A stretch of DNA of 24,086 nucleotides from QPIN01 sp964472945 (GTDB lineage Bacteria; Pseudomonadota; Gammaproteobacteria; Methylococcales; Methylomonadaceae), in assembly GCA_964472945.1 (NCBI GenBank), contig CAYYNM010000021.1, positions 1 to 24,086 on the forward strand, given 5' to 3'. The notes below the pieces were generated by a model that saw nothing but the letters and a program-made list of their open reading frames with translations, searched no databases and had not been told where the DNA came from. Positions 8,326 through 16,676 of the stretch are shown here, piece by piece. The position numbers and the translations under genes were made by a program. How positions within the stretch are numbered: position 1 is the stretch's first letter; the number at the start of each line of letters is the position of its first letter.

Positions 8326-8953
8326 ATACACTATGCATGTCAACCAAAAATGGTCGATATTGTTTGCCAGTACTGAGTCGAGCAACTGCTTCAGCAATGT
8401 ATAGTGGGTGCTGTCGGCTTACCTTGCTCATCCAGCGACCGGTTTTTTCATTACCAACCCAGGTTAATGCACTGATACTACCGTGCACTCCAAAGGCCGC
8501 AAGAACTTCATGGATATCACTTACCTCTCCAGTAAGAAATTTCCATTTAGCTCCATAACTATCAGCAAGATCCTTAAGCTTATCAGGCGTATCGAAAAAT
8601 GGACGAGTTGAAATAGTGTACATATAGACATCTTTACCCAGTCGATCTTGTAGCATATCCTGTACTTTAACCAGATTGCTAATAATTGGGTAATGTTTTT
8701 CACCTGTTACTGAAGTAAAGTTGACTAAAACTAATTTGTTATTGATCAACTCCTCATAAAACCAAAACTTCTTTTTATGCTGATCTTGTACAATAACTTG
8801 TGGAAAACGCTCAGCGTGAGGGCCACCATTAGCACGGGGACAGGCTTTAAAAGCCGGGTTATCTGCCAGAACTTTAGGTCCGGCAACTGCAGTTGCAGCA
8901 ACAGCGGGTAATGAAATTGCTGTAGCGGCAAGAAATGCTCTTCTACTTTTCAT
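8324..8953 (-). CDS. SCO1/SenC-like thioredoxin-fold protein lacking the CxxxC copper site, Tat-exported
   Basis: The start chosen is ATG 8953, giving 209 residues. AGGA at 8960-8963 sits six bases upstream and the protein then begins with the twin-arginine signal MKSRRAFLAATAISLPAVAATAVA. A longer frame from 9025 would overlap the oxidase gene and put 24 extra residues before the signal. The body resembles SCO/SenC copper chaperones: LVLVNFTSV where they have the GFTxCPxxC strand-loop, then NLVKVQDMLQDRLGKDVYMYTISTRPFFDTPDKLKDLADSYG and WKFLTG. The two copper-binding cysteines are absent (TSVTGEKHYP in that place). The only Cys is in FKACPRANG near the N-terminus. It may be a non-chaperone relative or use a different copper or redox chemistry. 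It lies between the oxidase (50-base gap) and the 722-residue protein. Confidence 0.82.
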   Translation of the reverse strand: MKSRRAFLAATAISLPAVAATAVAGPKVLADNPAFKACPRANGGPHAERFPQVIVQDQHKKKFWFYEELINNKLVLVNFTSVTGEKHYPIISNLVKVQDMLQDRLGKDVYMYTISTRPFFDTPDKLKDLADSYGAKWKFLTGEVSDIHEVLAAFGVHGSISALTWVGNEKTGRWMSKVSRQHPLYIAEAVARLSTGKQYRPFLVDMHSV

Positions 8954-8959
8954 GATTTT

Positions 8960-8963
8960 TCCT
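8960..8963 (-). promoter_or_regulatory. Ribosome binding site deciding the SCO-like start
   Basis: AGGA on the minus strand six bases before ATG 8953. Together with the Tat signal that begins at this Met, it favours 8953 over the upstream in-frame start at 9025. Confidence 0.7.
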
Positions 8964-9003
8964 ATATAGGGTTCATTAATGTCGTTGTTTGCTTGTGCTT
9001 TTT

Positions 9004-10725
9004 CTAGCCGGGCGTTAGATCCCAACGCAGCATCATGGCATTATCTTCATGGACATTGTTATGACAGTGAATAACATAGCGGCCGACAAAATCATCAAAG
9101 CGGTAAAACACCCTGGCATGATCATTTGGACCTAAAGTGGCAACATCTTTTCTGGAGCGTAATATACCTGTCGGTTTTTTACCATTCCATTCCAGCACCT
9201 GAAATTCCTCAAAATGAACGTGACAAGGATGTGCCCATGAGCTACCTGCATTACGAAAATTCCAAATTTCCGCAGTTCCCTGCTTAGGAGCAGCTGAAAC
9301 AACGGTTGGATCCATAAAACTACCATTTACAGTCCATAAGCCCATATCATGATCAAATACAAAGTCACGTTCAGCGACCACTTCTTTAAGATTAATTGAA
9401 GGTAGTTTGCGCATAAAATCAGGGATACGACTGTTATCTGGACCTATAGCCGCTTTAACCCGAAATTGCATGACTTTCATTCTATCAGGACCTTCCAATC
9501 GACGTCCTGTAGGTCCTTGCCCATTAATTTGCTCCATAATATTAAGTATTTCAACCGTTGACCCTGGGCTATACCGTGAGAAATCAATAATTACATCCTG
9601 ACGGTTGGCTGGCCCCAGTACGATGCTGGTTGCTTCAACAGGTTCTTCAAGCAGGTTGCCATCATTGGTAATAATGAAAAAAGGGCTTTCATCACTAAGC
9701 CCTAGCTCATAAAAACGTGATGGACCACCATCATAAATACGGAAACGATATTTACGGGCTTCCACTTCCAGATAAGGCATAACCTTACGATTTACGGTAA
9801 TGAGGTCACCTAAATGACCATCGGTATCAAAAACATTGTAGGTAGGATTGCCATTAGGATCGAAACGGACATCATGTAAAATAAGAGAAATATCATAGCC
9901 ATTTGCTTGCCCTGGAGCACCTCCAAACTGCATATTACCCGGTAAGCGCAAGGCCCCTTCATGAGTATCATTTTCATTTCCAGTATCAATATGGTCATAA
10001 AAAATGGCCATTCCAGATAAGCCGGCATAAACATTAGTTGCCGTAAAATCAATCATATGATCGTGATACCATAAACTAGCCAAGGCTTCATGAGGGTCAT
10101 TACGCGCATAATACATAGCATAATGATGATCCCAAAATTGCCCGGGAACTGCAAAATCCATTGGAAAACCATCACTTTCCGATGCGGTATGAGCATTATG
10201 TAAATGTGTGCTTATAGCAGGATATCCTATGGGCATCTGAATATTTTCAGATGAAGGCAGGTCGTTAAAACGTCTAACAAATACAGGCTCTCCATAACGT
10301 GCAACTAATGTTTCTCCAGGAGTACTACCATTATAAAGCCAGGCTAAAGAACCTGCACCCGCTGGAGCACCAGCCTGGGCTGGTGTTAGAGCTGATAATT
10401 GTGAGTGATAATTCCAAACCCCTTCAGTAATACGTTGCTCATAATGTTTTACTGGCTGGAACTCATCAAACCGCTGATGTCGATTTGGGTCGGGGGGAGT
10501 TGTGCTAAAACTGTTAGCTGCACGCTCTCTTAATTTGTCAGGAACAAATAAAGGCTCTGTATAGGCTGTTACAGGAGGGCTGTCTGGCTCAGTACCCGGA
10601 CTTCTAATACCTGTAGTCCGGCACAGTTGAGCCTGAACTGACGTAGAAAGCATGGAGCCCCCAAATATTGAAGGAACCGTTAATGCCGCGGCCCCCGTCT
10701 TGAGCATTTGTCTTCTTGTTTTCAT
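9004..10725 (-). CDS. Tat-exported three-domain multicopper oxidase
   Basis: This 573-residue protein has a twin-arginine signal (TRRQMLK at residues 3-9) with a likely cleavage SVQA before Gln33. All four copper-ligand motifs are intact: HLH at 174-176, WYHDH with His221 and His223, HPCHVH at 499-504, and HCHNNVHEDNAM at 553-564. By family rules His499, Cys554, His559 and axial Met564 form the T1 site; the remaining histidines make the T2/T3 trinuclear centre. It should oxidise a phenolic, metal or bilin-like substrate in the periplasm and reduce O2 to water. A Met axial ligand resembles CotA, bilirubin oxidase and CueO types, but length and loops do not let me pick one. There is no CueO-style Met-rich insert. 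GGAAGGGA precedes the ATG. It is the first gene of an operon with the SCO-like and 722-residue genes. Confidence 0.95.
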   Translation of the reverse strand: MKTRRQMLKTGAAALTVPSIFGGSMLSTSVQAQLCRTTGIRSPGTEPDSPPVTAYTEPLFVPDKLRERAANSFSTTPPDPNRHQRFDEFQPVKHYEQRITEGVWNYHSQLSALTPAQAGAPAGAGSLAWLYNGSTPGETLVARYGEPVFVRRFNDLPSSENIQMPIGYPAISTHLHNAHTASESDGFPMDFAVPGQFWDHHYAMYYARNDPHEALASLWYHDHMIDFTATNVYAGLSGMAIFYDHIDTGNENDTHEGALRLPGNMQFGGAPGQANGYDISLILHDVRFDPNGNPTYNVFDTDGHLGDLITVNRKVMPYLEVEARKYRFRIYDGGPSRFYELGLSDESPFFIITNDGNLLEEPVEATSIVLGPANRQDVIIDFSRYSPGSTVEILNIMEQINGQGPTGRRLEGPDRMKVMQFRVKAAIGPDNSRIPDFMRKLPSINLKEVVAERDFVFDHDMGLWTVNGSFMDPTVVSAAPKQGTAEIWNFRNAGSSWAHPCHVHFEEFQVLEWNGKKPTGILRSRKDVATLGPNDHARVFYRFDDFVGRYVIHCHNNVHEDNAMMLRWDLTPG

Positions 10726-11249
10726 ATTTTTTCCCTTCCCAAATTAATAATCAATTAACACCAGAGCGTATGCATTATCTGGAGAGATTATGGTGGTAAA
10801 CTATTTTTAACGCATTGCTTTAATATGGCAGAACAGTGATAATTATTGCTTGTTTTGTTATTATTTTTTTTATCCTGTTCTAAGTTTCCAGCATACACTC
10901 CTGTTTTAAAATTAATATTTATTGTTTTGAATTTAATGTATTCATATAATAAATAAAGTTGATATATATTTCGTTTTGTGGTCAGGTAAGGTGTGGTTCA
11001 AAATTATTTTAACAACAAGAAATATAAACAAATATTCAAAATAACCACAGAAATATTATTGATAATACTCAACCACTATGGACTAAATGTGCATAGTTTT
11101 GAACTAGCGTTTGGGGACAATAAAGAACTACTTGGCACATTGTACTAAAGCACTCTATGTAAGCATTAAATGGCGGAACTTTGGCGTATTTTTAAAAAGC
11201 CTACTAATATTAAATTTACACATAATAATAATAAACACAAGGAATAATA
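10726..11249. promoter_or_regulatory. Divergent AT-rich intergenic region, MCO operon versus LysR
   Basis: These 524 bases hold no gene I can support. It must contain the promoters of the oxidase operon (minus) and the LysR gene (plus). Possible operator-like symmetries are CCAGA-N12-TCTGG (10761-10782), GAACAG/CTGTTC (10831-10836 with 10875-10880) and TGTGGTT/AACCACA (10992-10998 with 11043-11049). The first lies about 60 bases before the oxidase ATG and overlaps a GATAAT on the minus strand. A weak plus-strand promoter candidate is TTGGCA (11132-11137) with TATGTA (11156-11161). None of these is strong on its own. Confidence 0.4.
11239..11243 (+). promoter_or_regulatory. Ribosome binding site of the LysR gene
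   Basis: AAGGA six bases before the ATG at 11250. It supports that start over the internal ATG two codons later. Confidence 0.7.
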
Positions 11250-12179
11250 ATGGTAATGAGTATAAGAAATATAGATTTAAACCTTCTATATATTTTTATT
11301 AGTGTTTATGAAAGTAAAAGTATTACGCTTGCAGCAGAACACCTTAGCTTATCTCAACCTGCTGTTAGTAATGCTTTGACCCGGTTGAAAAAAACACTAA
11401 ATCAAACACTTTTTATCAATAAAAATAGACAGATTTTACCCACTCGCCTAGCAGATGCCTTTTATAAAGAAATCAAAGGGAGCTTCAATATAATAGAAAA
11501 CTCCCTGTTAAAAATAAGTAATTTTATTCCTGAAGATTCTCAGCGAACATTTCATATCGCGACTTGTAATTGTGGTGATTTAATATTGTTTCCCAAGCTG
11601 ATTCCCTTTCTTAAAAAACATGCTCCCAATGTAAGCATTAACCGTATCCCTTTTTCTGACGTAAATTTAGAACAGCAAATACTTAAAGGCGACCTGGATC
11701 TAATGATGTTTTTTGATTTTCCAGTTGGAAATGAGGTTTCAAAAGAACACTTATTTTGTGACTCCATGTCATTAGTCACAGGGCCTCAGCATCATTCCTT
11801 GCCAAATAAACTTTCACTTGCTGATTTAATGACAGTCGAGCTTGTAGGTCATGGTGCTGGTTTTGAACAATATATCCCCTTATTAGCACATTTTAAAGAA
11901 AACAAAGTATATAGTAATCAACAGTTAAGCATTGAAAATATTTGGAGCGTCTTAGATATTGTTGTCACTTCTGACCTTGCTGCAGTGGTTCCCACATTCT
12001 TTGCTAAAAAAGTCACAAAATATATGCCACTAAGAATTCATCAATTAGACGATAATATCGCATCCTTAAGTGTCTGCCTATATTGGCGCGAGTTAGAGAA
12101 TGAAGACCGAGGACACCAATGGCTTAGGTCTGTCGTTAAAGGTATTGTTCTTGAAGATCAAAAAAATGACTGCTTATAA
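11250..12179 (+). CDS. LysR-type transcriptional regulator, NodD/NahR-like branch
   Basis: The 309 residues are a typical LTTR length. The N-terminal winged helix-turn-helix covers about residues 5-65: DLNLLYIFISVYESKSITLAAEHLSLSQPAVSNALTRLK, with the usual AVSNALTRL recognition helix. A substrate-binding domain follows from about residue 95. The C-terminus (LYWRELENEDRGHQWLRSVV) resembles the WHxR...DPxHxWLR ending of the NodD/NahR/LeuO subgroup. It diverges from the multicopper oxidase operon across a 524-bp spacer, the classic arrangement for an LTTR and its target, but the spacer is long. The inducer is unknown. The gene ends 21 bases before the convergent cydC stop. Confidence 0.92.
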   Translation: MVMSIRNIDLNLLYIFISVYESKSITLAAEHLSLSQPAVSNALTRLKKTLNQTLFINKNRQILPTRLADAFYKEIKGSFNIIENSLLKISNFIPEDSQRTFHIATCNCGDLILFPKLIPFLKKHAPNVSINRIPFSDVNLEQQILKGDLDLMMFFDFPVGNEVSKEHLFCDSMSLVTGPQHHSLPNKLSLADLMTVELVGHGAGFEQYIPLLAHFKENKVYSNQQLSIENIWSVLDIVVTSDLAAVVPTFFAKKVTKYMPLRIHQLDDNIASLSVCLYWRELENEDRGHQWLRSVVKGIVLEDQKNDCL

Positions 12180-12200
12180 GCAACTAAAAATTCACAACAA

Positions 12201-13880
12201 CTAAATTCTAAATAGCTGCCCTTGGTCTAACTTAAAAACTCTATCAACCAGCTTTAACCCAGCTTTACGATGCGTCACCATAATCAATGTTTTATGCTTT
12301 ACTATTTGCTCTAGTGTAGCTAATACATCATTTTCTGTTGCTTTATCCAAGCCTTCCGTAGGCTCATCTAATAACAGGATAGGCGCATCTTTTAAATACA
12401 TTCTAGCCAAGGCAATTCTTCTGGCTTCCCCCCCTGAAACCTTTGATCCATGCTCCCCTATCCAAGTATTTAGGCCTTCTGGTAATTGTTTGATAAATTT
12501 ATTTAAGCCAGCTTGATTAATGGCCTGGTTAATTTCACTATTTGAAGCTTTAGGCTTGGCTATCAGTAGGTTCTGCTTAATAGTGGCTGCAAATAATTCC
12601 GTGCGTTGTGACAGAACAGAAAACTGCTCCATTAAATTATTGCTTGTTAATTTTTTATAATCAATGCCTGAATATTCAATACAACCTTGTTGAGCATCAT
12701 AAAATCGTAATATTAATTGTAATAAGGTACTCTTCCCAGCTCCACTTTCACCGATTATGGCAGTTTTACTACCTTGAGGAATATCTAGTTGTATATTTTT
12801 CAATACCCAGTCAGACTGCTCTGTATAACGAAAGCTAAGATTTTTTATGCTGATTGCACCGGTACTTATAATTTTTTTCGGGGTTAAAGGCTCAGCGACA
12901 AGGGGCTTTTGCTCAACAATATGTCTTATTCGTTGAGCTGAAGCCTGAGTTTTTGCTAACATTTGCATTGCTGCTGATAAAGGTATCACTAATTCAAAAA
13001 CAGCCAATACACAAAATACCAACATAACAAAGACTGCGGCTGAAATATTGTGTTGTTGAAATAGCCAGGCACTAGCAATAAGACTAGTAGCAACTGTCAG
13101 TTGATATATTAATAAGGTTAAAGCTGAGGATTGTGCGGTTAACTGATTATTGCTTCTTTGAGTATTCAGCAGTTTATCTGAGAGCCCTAGCAGCATTGTT
13201 TTAAATCGCTTATAAGCATTAAATGCTTTAAGTTCTGTTATATTTTGTAGTACTTCAATTTGAGCTATTTTAAATTCTGCTGTTTGCTCTGTTATTTGTT
13301 TTGCCCCCTGACAACCTAAGGAATTATATATCCAGGGTATTATTACCGCTGTTATCAATAAAATAAAACAGACAAACAAGCTTAATTGCATTGAATAACT
13401 AGCAATAAAACTGATAACGATAAGACTACCTAAAAAAGCAATTATTATCGGTGCCCCCAGCCTAAGGTATAGAGCATCTAAAGCATCTATATCCTGGGTA
13501 ATATTATGTAGCAGGTCGGCACTTCGCTTACTGGCTAAATAACTGGGTGCTAACGGTATAAGCTTGGCAAAAAACCAGGTTCTAATTTCTGCTAGTACTC
13601 TAAAAGTCGCTTCATGCGTTATAAGCCGTTCAGCATATCGACCAAAGGTTCGTATAATTGCTAGTCCTCTAATTTCTGCTGCAGGTTGCAAAAAATTAAA
13701 AGTAACTGCAATACCATCAGGTGCCAAGATACCTGCAATAGCTGAAGAAGTAATAAACCAACCTGAAAGTGTGAGTAATGTTATAGAGGCGAGTGATGTG
13801 ACTAAGGATAAAAACATACCAGCAATTAACCAACCTTTATAAGGTTTAAACAGCTTTAGAAAGAATAATAAGTCTCTCAT
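12201..13880 (-). CDS. cydC: Thiol reductant ABC exporter subunit CydC
   Basis: A 559-residue ABC half-transporter with an N-terminal six-helix membrane domain (about 1-310) and a C-terminal nucleotide-binding domain. Walker A is GESGAGKS at 377-384, the ABC signature is VSGGEARRIALAR, and Walker B is ILLLDEPTEGLD. With CydD it forms the heterodimer that moves glutathione and cysteine to the periplasm, needed for cytochrome bd assembly and periplasmic redox balance. The ATG overlaps the cydD stop in ATGA (13877-13880), so the pair is translationally coupled. No cydAB lies in the window. CydC rather than another exporter is supported by pairing with CydD and by the N-terminal PYKGWLIAGMFLSLVTSLASITLLTLSGWFI signature. 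Confidence 0.93.
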   Translation of the reverse strand: MRDLLFFLKLFKPYKGWLIAGMFLSLVTSLASITLLTLSGWFITSSAIAGILAPDGIAVTFNFLQPAAEIRGLAIIRTFGRYAERLITHEATFRVLAEIRTWFFAKLIPLAPSYLASKRSADLLHNITQDIDALDALYLRLGAPIIIAFLGSLIVISFIASYSMQLSLFVCFILLITAVIIPWIYNSLGCQGAKQITEQTAEFKIAQIEVLQNITELKAFNAYKRFKTMLLGLSDKLLNTQRSNNQLTAQSSALTLLIYQLTVATSLIASAWLFQQHNISAAVFVMLVFCVLAVFELVIPLSAAMQMLAKTQASAQRIRHIVEQKPLVAEPLTPKKIISTGAISIKNLSFRYTEQSDWVLKNIQLDIPQGSKTAIIGESGAGKSTLLQLILRFYDAQQGCIEYSGIDYKKLTSNNLMEQFSVLSQRTELFAATIKQNLLIAKPKASNSEINQAINQAGLNKFIKQLPEGLNTWIGEHGSKVSGGEARRIALARMYLKDAPILLLDEPTEGLDKATENDVLATLEQIVKHKTLIMVTHRKAGLKLVDRVFKLDQGQLFRI

Positions 13881-15589
13881 GTTAGCTTCACCACTCGATC
13901 CATTCTAGCCATCACTTCGGGGTCATGACTGGCTATTATCAATGTTTTATCTTTAAACATTTGATCAATTACATTGAGCAATTTGGTTTTTGTTACTGGG
14001 TCTAAATGTGTTGTGGGCTCATCCAATAAAACAATAGGTAGCTTTTTAATAAAGGCTCGCGCTATTGCAATACGTTGAACTTGCCCTCCTGATAAACCAT
14101 AGCCTTTTTCTCCGACCAAGGTGTGCAAACCTTTTTCTAAGTATTGGCTGAAATCTATAACACCTGCTTGCTCTGCTGCTTGATTAATTTGCTGGTCCGA
14201 TAATTCAGTGTTTAACAGGCTTATATTATCTTTAATTGATGCATAAAAAATACTCGATTGTTGACCAGCCCAGGAAATATTATTCACACTCTCTTGTTGA
14301 CTAAGCTGCTTGCCATTAATTAAAACCACTCCTTTTGTTGGCTGTTCAAATCCTAGCAGCAGGTTAAACAAGGTCGTTTTACCCACTCCAGATTCTCCCA
14401 TTAATGCTATTTTCTCCCCTGCTTTAATTTGTAAAGACAGTGAATCAATCACTTTTTTTTGCTGATAGTGCTTTGATACATCACGTAATTCAATAGCATA
14501 ATGATTATTTTCTGTCTTGGTATATGATGAAGGGGTAATAAGCTGCTGCTTAAGAGGTGTTTGCTCAAGCACTTTTAAAATATTATCAGCTGCACCGATA
14601 GCCGCAGCTTTATCATGATAATAAACAGACAATTGTTTTAACGGATTAAAAAACTCTGGAACGAGTAATAAAACAAATAAAGCTTGTTGCAATGTGATAT
14701 TTACAGCTGGGCCAAAATGCACCAAGCCTAGCAAACCTAAACCCACATAAACAGCGACCAAAGCAACTGCAATCGCACTAAAAAATTCTAAAACAGCGGA
14801 TGAAAGAAAAGCAATGCGCAAAACTTCCATGGTTTTTTCACGAAAATCAGTCGAAACTTGCTGAATTATATTGAGTTCCGCTTCAGCTTGTCCAAATAGC
14901 TTCAGTGTAGTTAAGCCTTGTAAACGATCAAGAAAATAACCACTCATTCTTGCCATTGCCAAGAATTGATTCCTGTTTGCTGATGCAGCACCCATACCTA
15001 CCAGAGCCATAAACAAAGGAACTAAAGGACCCGTCACTAAAAAAATAACTGCGACAACCCAGTTTACAGGGAAAACGACGGCAATCATTATTAAAGGTAA
15101 AACAGAAACAATAATTTGCTGAGGTAAATAACGTGAGAAGTAATTTTCTAGGGCTTCCGTATGCTCTAAGGTCGTAGCTGCTAATTCCCCACTTTGTTGT
15201 TGCTTACAAAATGCAGGGCCAAGCAATTCAAATTTATCAAACAACTGCTCTCGTACCGAACGTTTAACCGCTTCTGCGGTTTTAAAACCATAAATAGGGG
15301 AAAAATAGCTGACTAAACTTCTCAAAATAACAACAAAAATCAATACAATAAAATACTTGATTAATACTTCTACTGATTGATGTTCTATGGCTATTTGATG
15401 AATAATAGTAGCAAGTAAAGCCGATTGAAGAATAATTAGTACACCATGGGTAATACCAATTAATGCCGTTATATTGATAGTACGACTAACTTTTATTTTC
15501 TGTGCTTTTAACCATTTAAGGCATTGTTGCTCTCTAAGCTGATTATCATCATAAGCTTGTTGGTTTGTAGTGTTCAATCGCTTAGACAT
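13877..15589 (-). CDS. cydD: Thiol reductant ABC exporter subunit CydD
   Basis: A 570-residue ABC half-transporter. The membrane domain spans about residues 35-330 and includes the GPLVPLFMALVGMGAA and LKLFGQAEAE segments characteristic of CydD. In the nucleotide-binding domain, Walker A is GESGVGKT at 398-405, the signature LSGGQVQRIAIARA and Walker B IVLLDEPTTHLD. It pairs with CydC in exporting glutathione and cysteine. It is the first gene of the pair, with a 380-bp gene-free region upstream. The ribosome binding site before ATG 15589 is weak. Confidence 0.93.
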   Translation of the reverse strand: MSKRLNTTNQQAYDDNQLREQQCLKWLKAQKIKVSRTINITALIGITHGVLIILQSALLATIIHQIAIEHQSVEVLIKYFIVLIFVVILRSLVSYFSPIYGFKTAEAVKRSVREQLFDKFELLGPAFCKQQQSGELAATTLEHTEALENYFSRYLPQQIIVSVLPLIMIAVVFPVNWVVAVIFLVTGPLVPLFMALVGMGAASANRNQFLAMARMSGYFLDRLQGLTTLKLFGQAEAELNIIQQVSTDFREKTMEVLRIAFLSSAVLEFFSAIAVALVAVYVGLGLLGLVHFGPAVNITLQQALFVLLLVPEFFNPLKQLSVYYHDKAAAIGAADNILKVLEQTPLKQQLITPSSYTKTENNHYAIELRDVSKHYQQKKVIDSLSLQIKAGEKIALMGESGVGKTTLFNLLLGFEQPTKGVVLINGKQLSQQESVNNISWAGQQSSIFYASIKDNISLLNTELSDQQINQAAEQAGVIDFSQYLEKGLHTLVGEKGYGLSGGQVQRIAIARAFIKKLPIVLLDEPTTHLDPVTKTKLLNVIDQMFKDKTLIIASHDPEVMARMDRVVKLT

Positions 15590-15806
15590 TGTTTATAGGG
15601 TTATATTGTAAATCTTGATAATCTGTGCCCAATAATAAATCAGTTTAAAATAACCTTCACAACATATTTAACCCACCACCGTGTATAGTTTCCCTCTGTT
15701 ACAGCAGGTTTTGTTGTTTTTGCTAAGGGAGTCAGTAATAAATAATGTCCCCAGATCTCGCAGGATTTTTTCCGCAATTTTGATGGGTTATTTATTGCCA
15801 GCTACC
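15590..15806. promoter_or_regulatory. Gene-free upstream region of cydDC
   Basis: No coding frame is supported here. It should carry the cydDC promoter on the minus strand. A candidate is TTGGGC (rc of 15627-15632), 16 bases, then TACAAT (rc of 15605-15610), but this leaves almost no leader before the ATG. A 9-bp inverted repeat AATAAATAA / TTATTTATT (15737-15745 with 15788-15796) sits just beside the palindromic element that follows. Confidence 0.35.
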
Positions 15807-15968
15807 TATACTTCACGCGGTCACGACTGCGGTTTTCTATCGGTCGATTTGTGTCGATAGGCAGCGTTTGAAATAGTTGCGTAGCTTGCTATGCGCCCAT
15901 TTCAGCACCTTGCTATCAACAAAAATCAACTCGCTATAAATTCCGCATCCGTGGCCGCGTGAAGTATA
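15807..15968. mobile_element. 162-bp near-palindromic MITE-like element
   Basis: The ends are inverted copies: TATACTTCACGCGGTCACG at 15807-15825 matches the reverse complement of 15950-15968 at 18 of 19 positions. The match continues to 23 of 26 through TGCGG (15807-15832 against 15943-15968). The arms keep weaker complementarity to the centre, where GCGTAGC and GCTATGC flank a TT turn near 15886. The element is visibly richer in GC than its surroundings and has no reading frame. Outer TA dinucleotides on both ends would fit a TA target duplication, as left by Tc1/mariner-IS630-type transposition. It ends one base from the stop of the DUF2231 gene and could fold as a long hairpin in that transcript. 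Confidence 0.6.
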
Positions 15969-15969
15969 A

Positions 15970-16614
15970 TTAATGCGAATGAGTATGTTCCTTAAAATAA
16001 TCTAGACTGGTTAATTTGACGGCTTCAACTGAAACGCCATATTTATAAACCATCTCACCCCCTAAATCGGCACCTAAAATCATTGCAAAGTTAAGCACAA
16101 TAGCTAACAGGATAAAAATAATATTCGCAGAGCCTTTTATAATGCCTCTACTTGCTAATCGCCATATAGAAAGTATCACAGCCAAACTTAACACGGTAAG
16201 TCCAAAAAATTCATGACGCTCTATAAGTAAATGAACATTTTCTCCGTGTTCAACAGTATCTTCTGCCTGCCAACCTGCTAAAACAGCAAATCCCGCTGCC
16301 AATGTACCCAGATAAAGTAACCCTGTTGCTAACTCGCGCCACTTTTCTTTTTGAAAGAGAGTTCCCAATAAGTCCATTATTAAAAAAGTGAATAAAAATG
16401 CAATGGGAAAATGCACCACTAATGGATGCACATTAGCCATTGATGAAACCCCTGGCATAATGGCTGAAAACATTTCCGCAGGTGAAAGACCTATCAAACT
16501 TTCTAAAAAAGTGAGTAGTTGCTCAACAGCACCTGCCACACCATCGCTTGCTTTATGACCAGGGCCTGCAGAACCATGAACTTGAAAAGATAAAAAACTA
16601 TAAGTATCAAACAT
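15970..16614 (-). CDS. DUF2231 integral membrane protein
   Basis: A 214-residue protein with four predicted membrane helices in the C-terminal two thirds. DUF2231 hallmarks are visible: NVHPLVVHFPIAFLF, GWQAEDTVEHG, ERHEFFGL and GADLGGEMVYKYGV. Repeated His residues on or near helices (HPLVVHFP, HLLIERHE) have suggested heme or metal binding in this family, but its function is not established. The first 65 residues are an extra amphipathic, Gly/Ser-rich region before the conserved core. The C-terminus ends HTHSH. It lies downstream of truA on the same strand with a 62-base gap or more, and its stop codon touches the palindromic element. Confidence 0.8.
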   Translation of the reverse strand: MFDTYSFLSFQVHGSAGPGHKASDGVAGAVEQLLTFLESLIGLSPAEMFSAIMPGVSSMANVHPLVVHFPIAFLFTFLIMDLLGTLFQKEKWRELATGLLYLGTLAAGFAVLAGWQAEDTVEHGENVHLLIERHEFFGLTVLSLAVILSIWRLASRGIIKGSANIIFILLAIVLNFAMILGADLGGEMVYKYGVSVEAVKLTSLDYFKEHTHSH

Positions 16615-16676
16615 ATTTAAGGCTTAAATTTAACTTAGAAATAATTAACAGTATAACGCAATCCACATTGAGTCTT

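Noticed and set aside
9004..10725. CueO assignment for the multicopper oxidase
   Set aside because: The copper motifs match but there is no Met-rich insert typical of CueO and the loops differ. I keep the neutral multicopper oxidase call.
11111..11302. Plus-strand 63-residue frame overlapping the LysR start
   Set aside because: It overlaps the start of the LysR gene in another frame, has no ribosome binding site, and reads low-complexity sequence.
12171..12182. Perfect palindrome TGCTTATAAGCA at the LysR stop
   Set aside because: Only six base pairs with no loop and no T-run. It is too short for a convincing terminator between the convergent genes.
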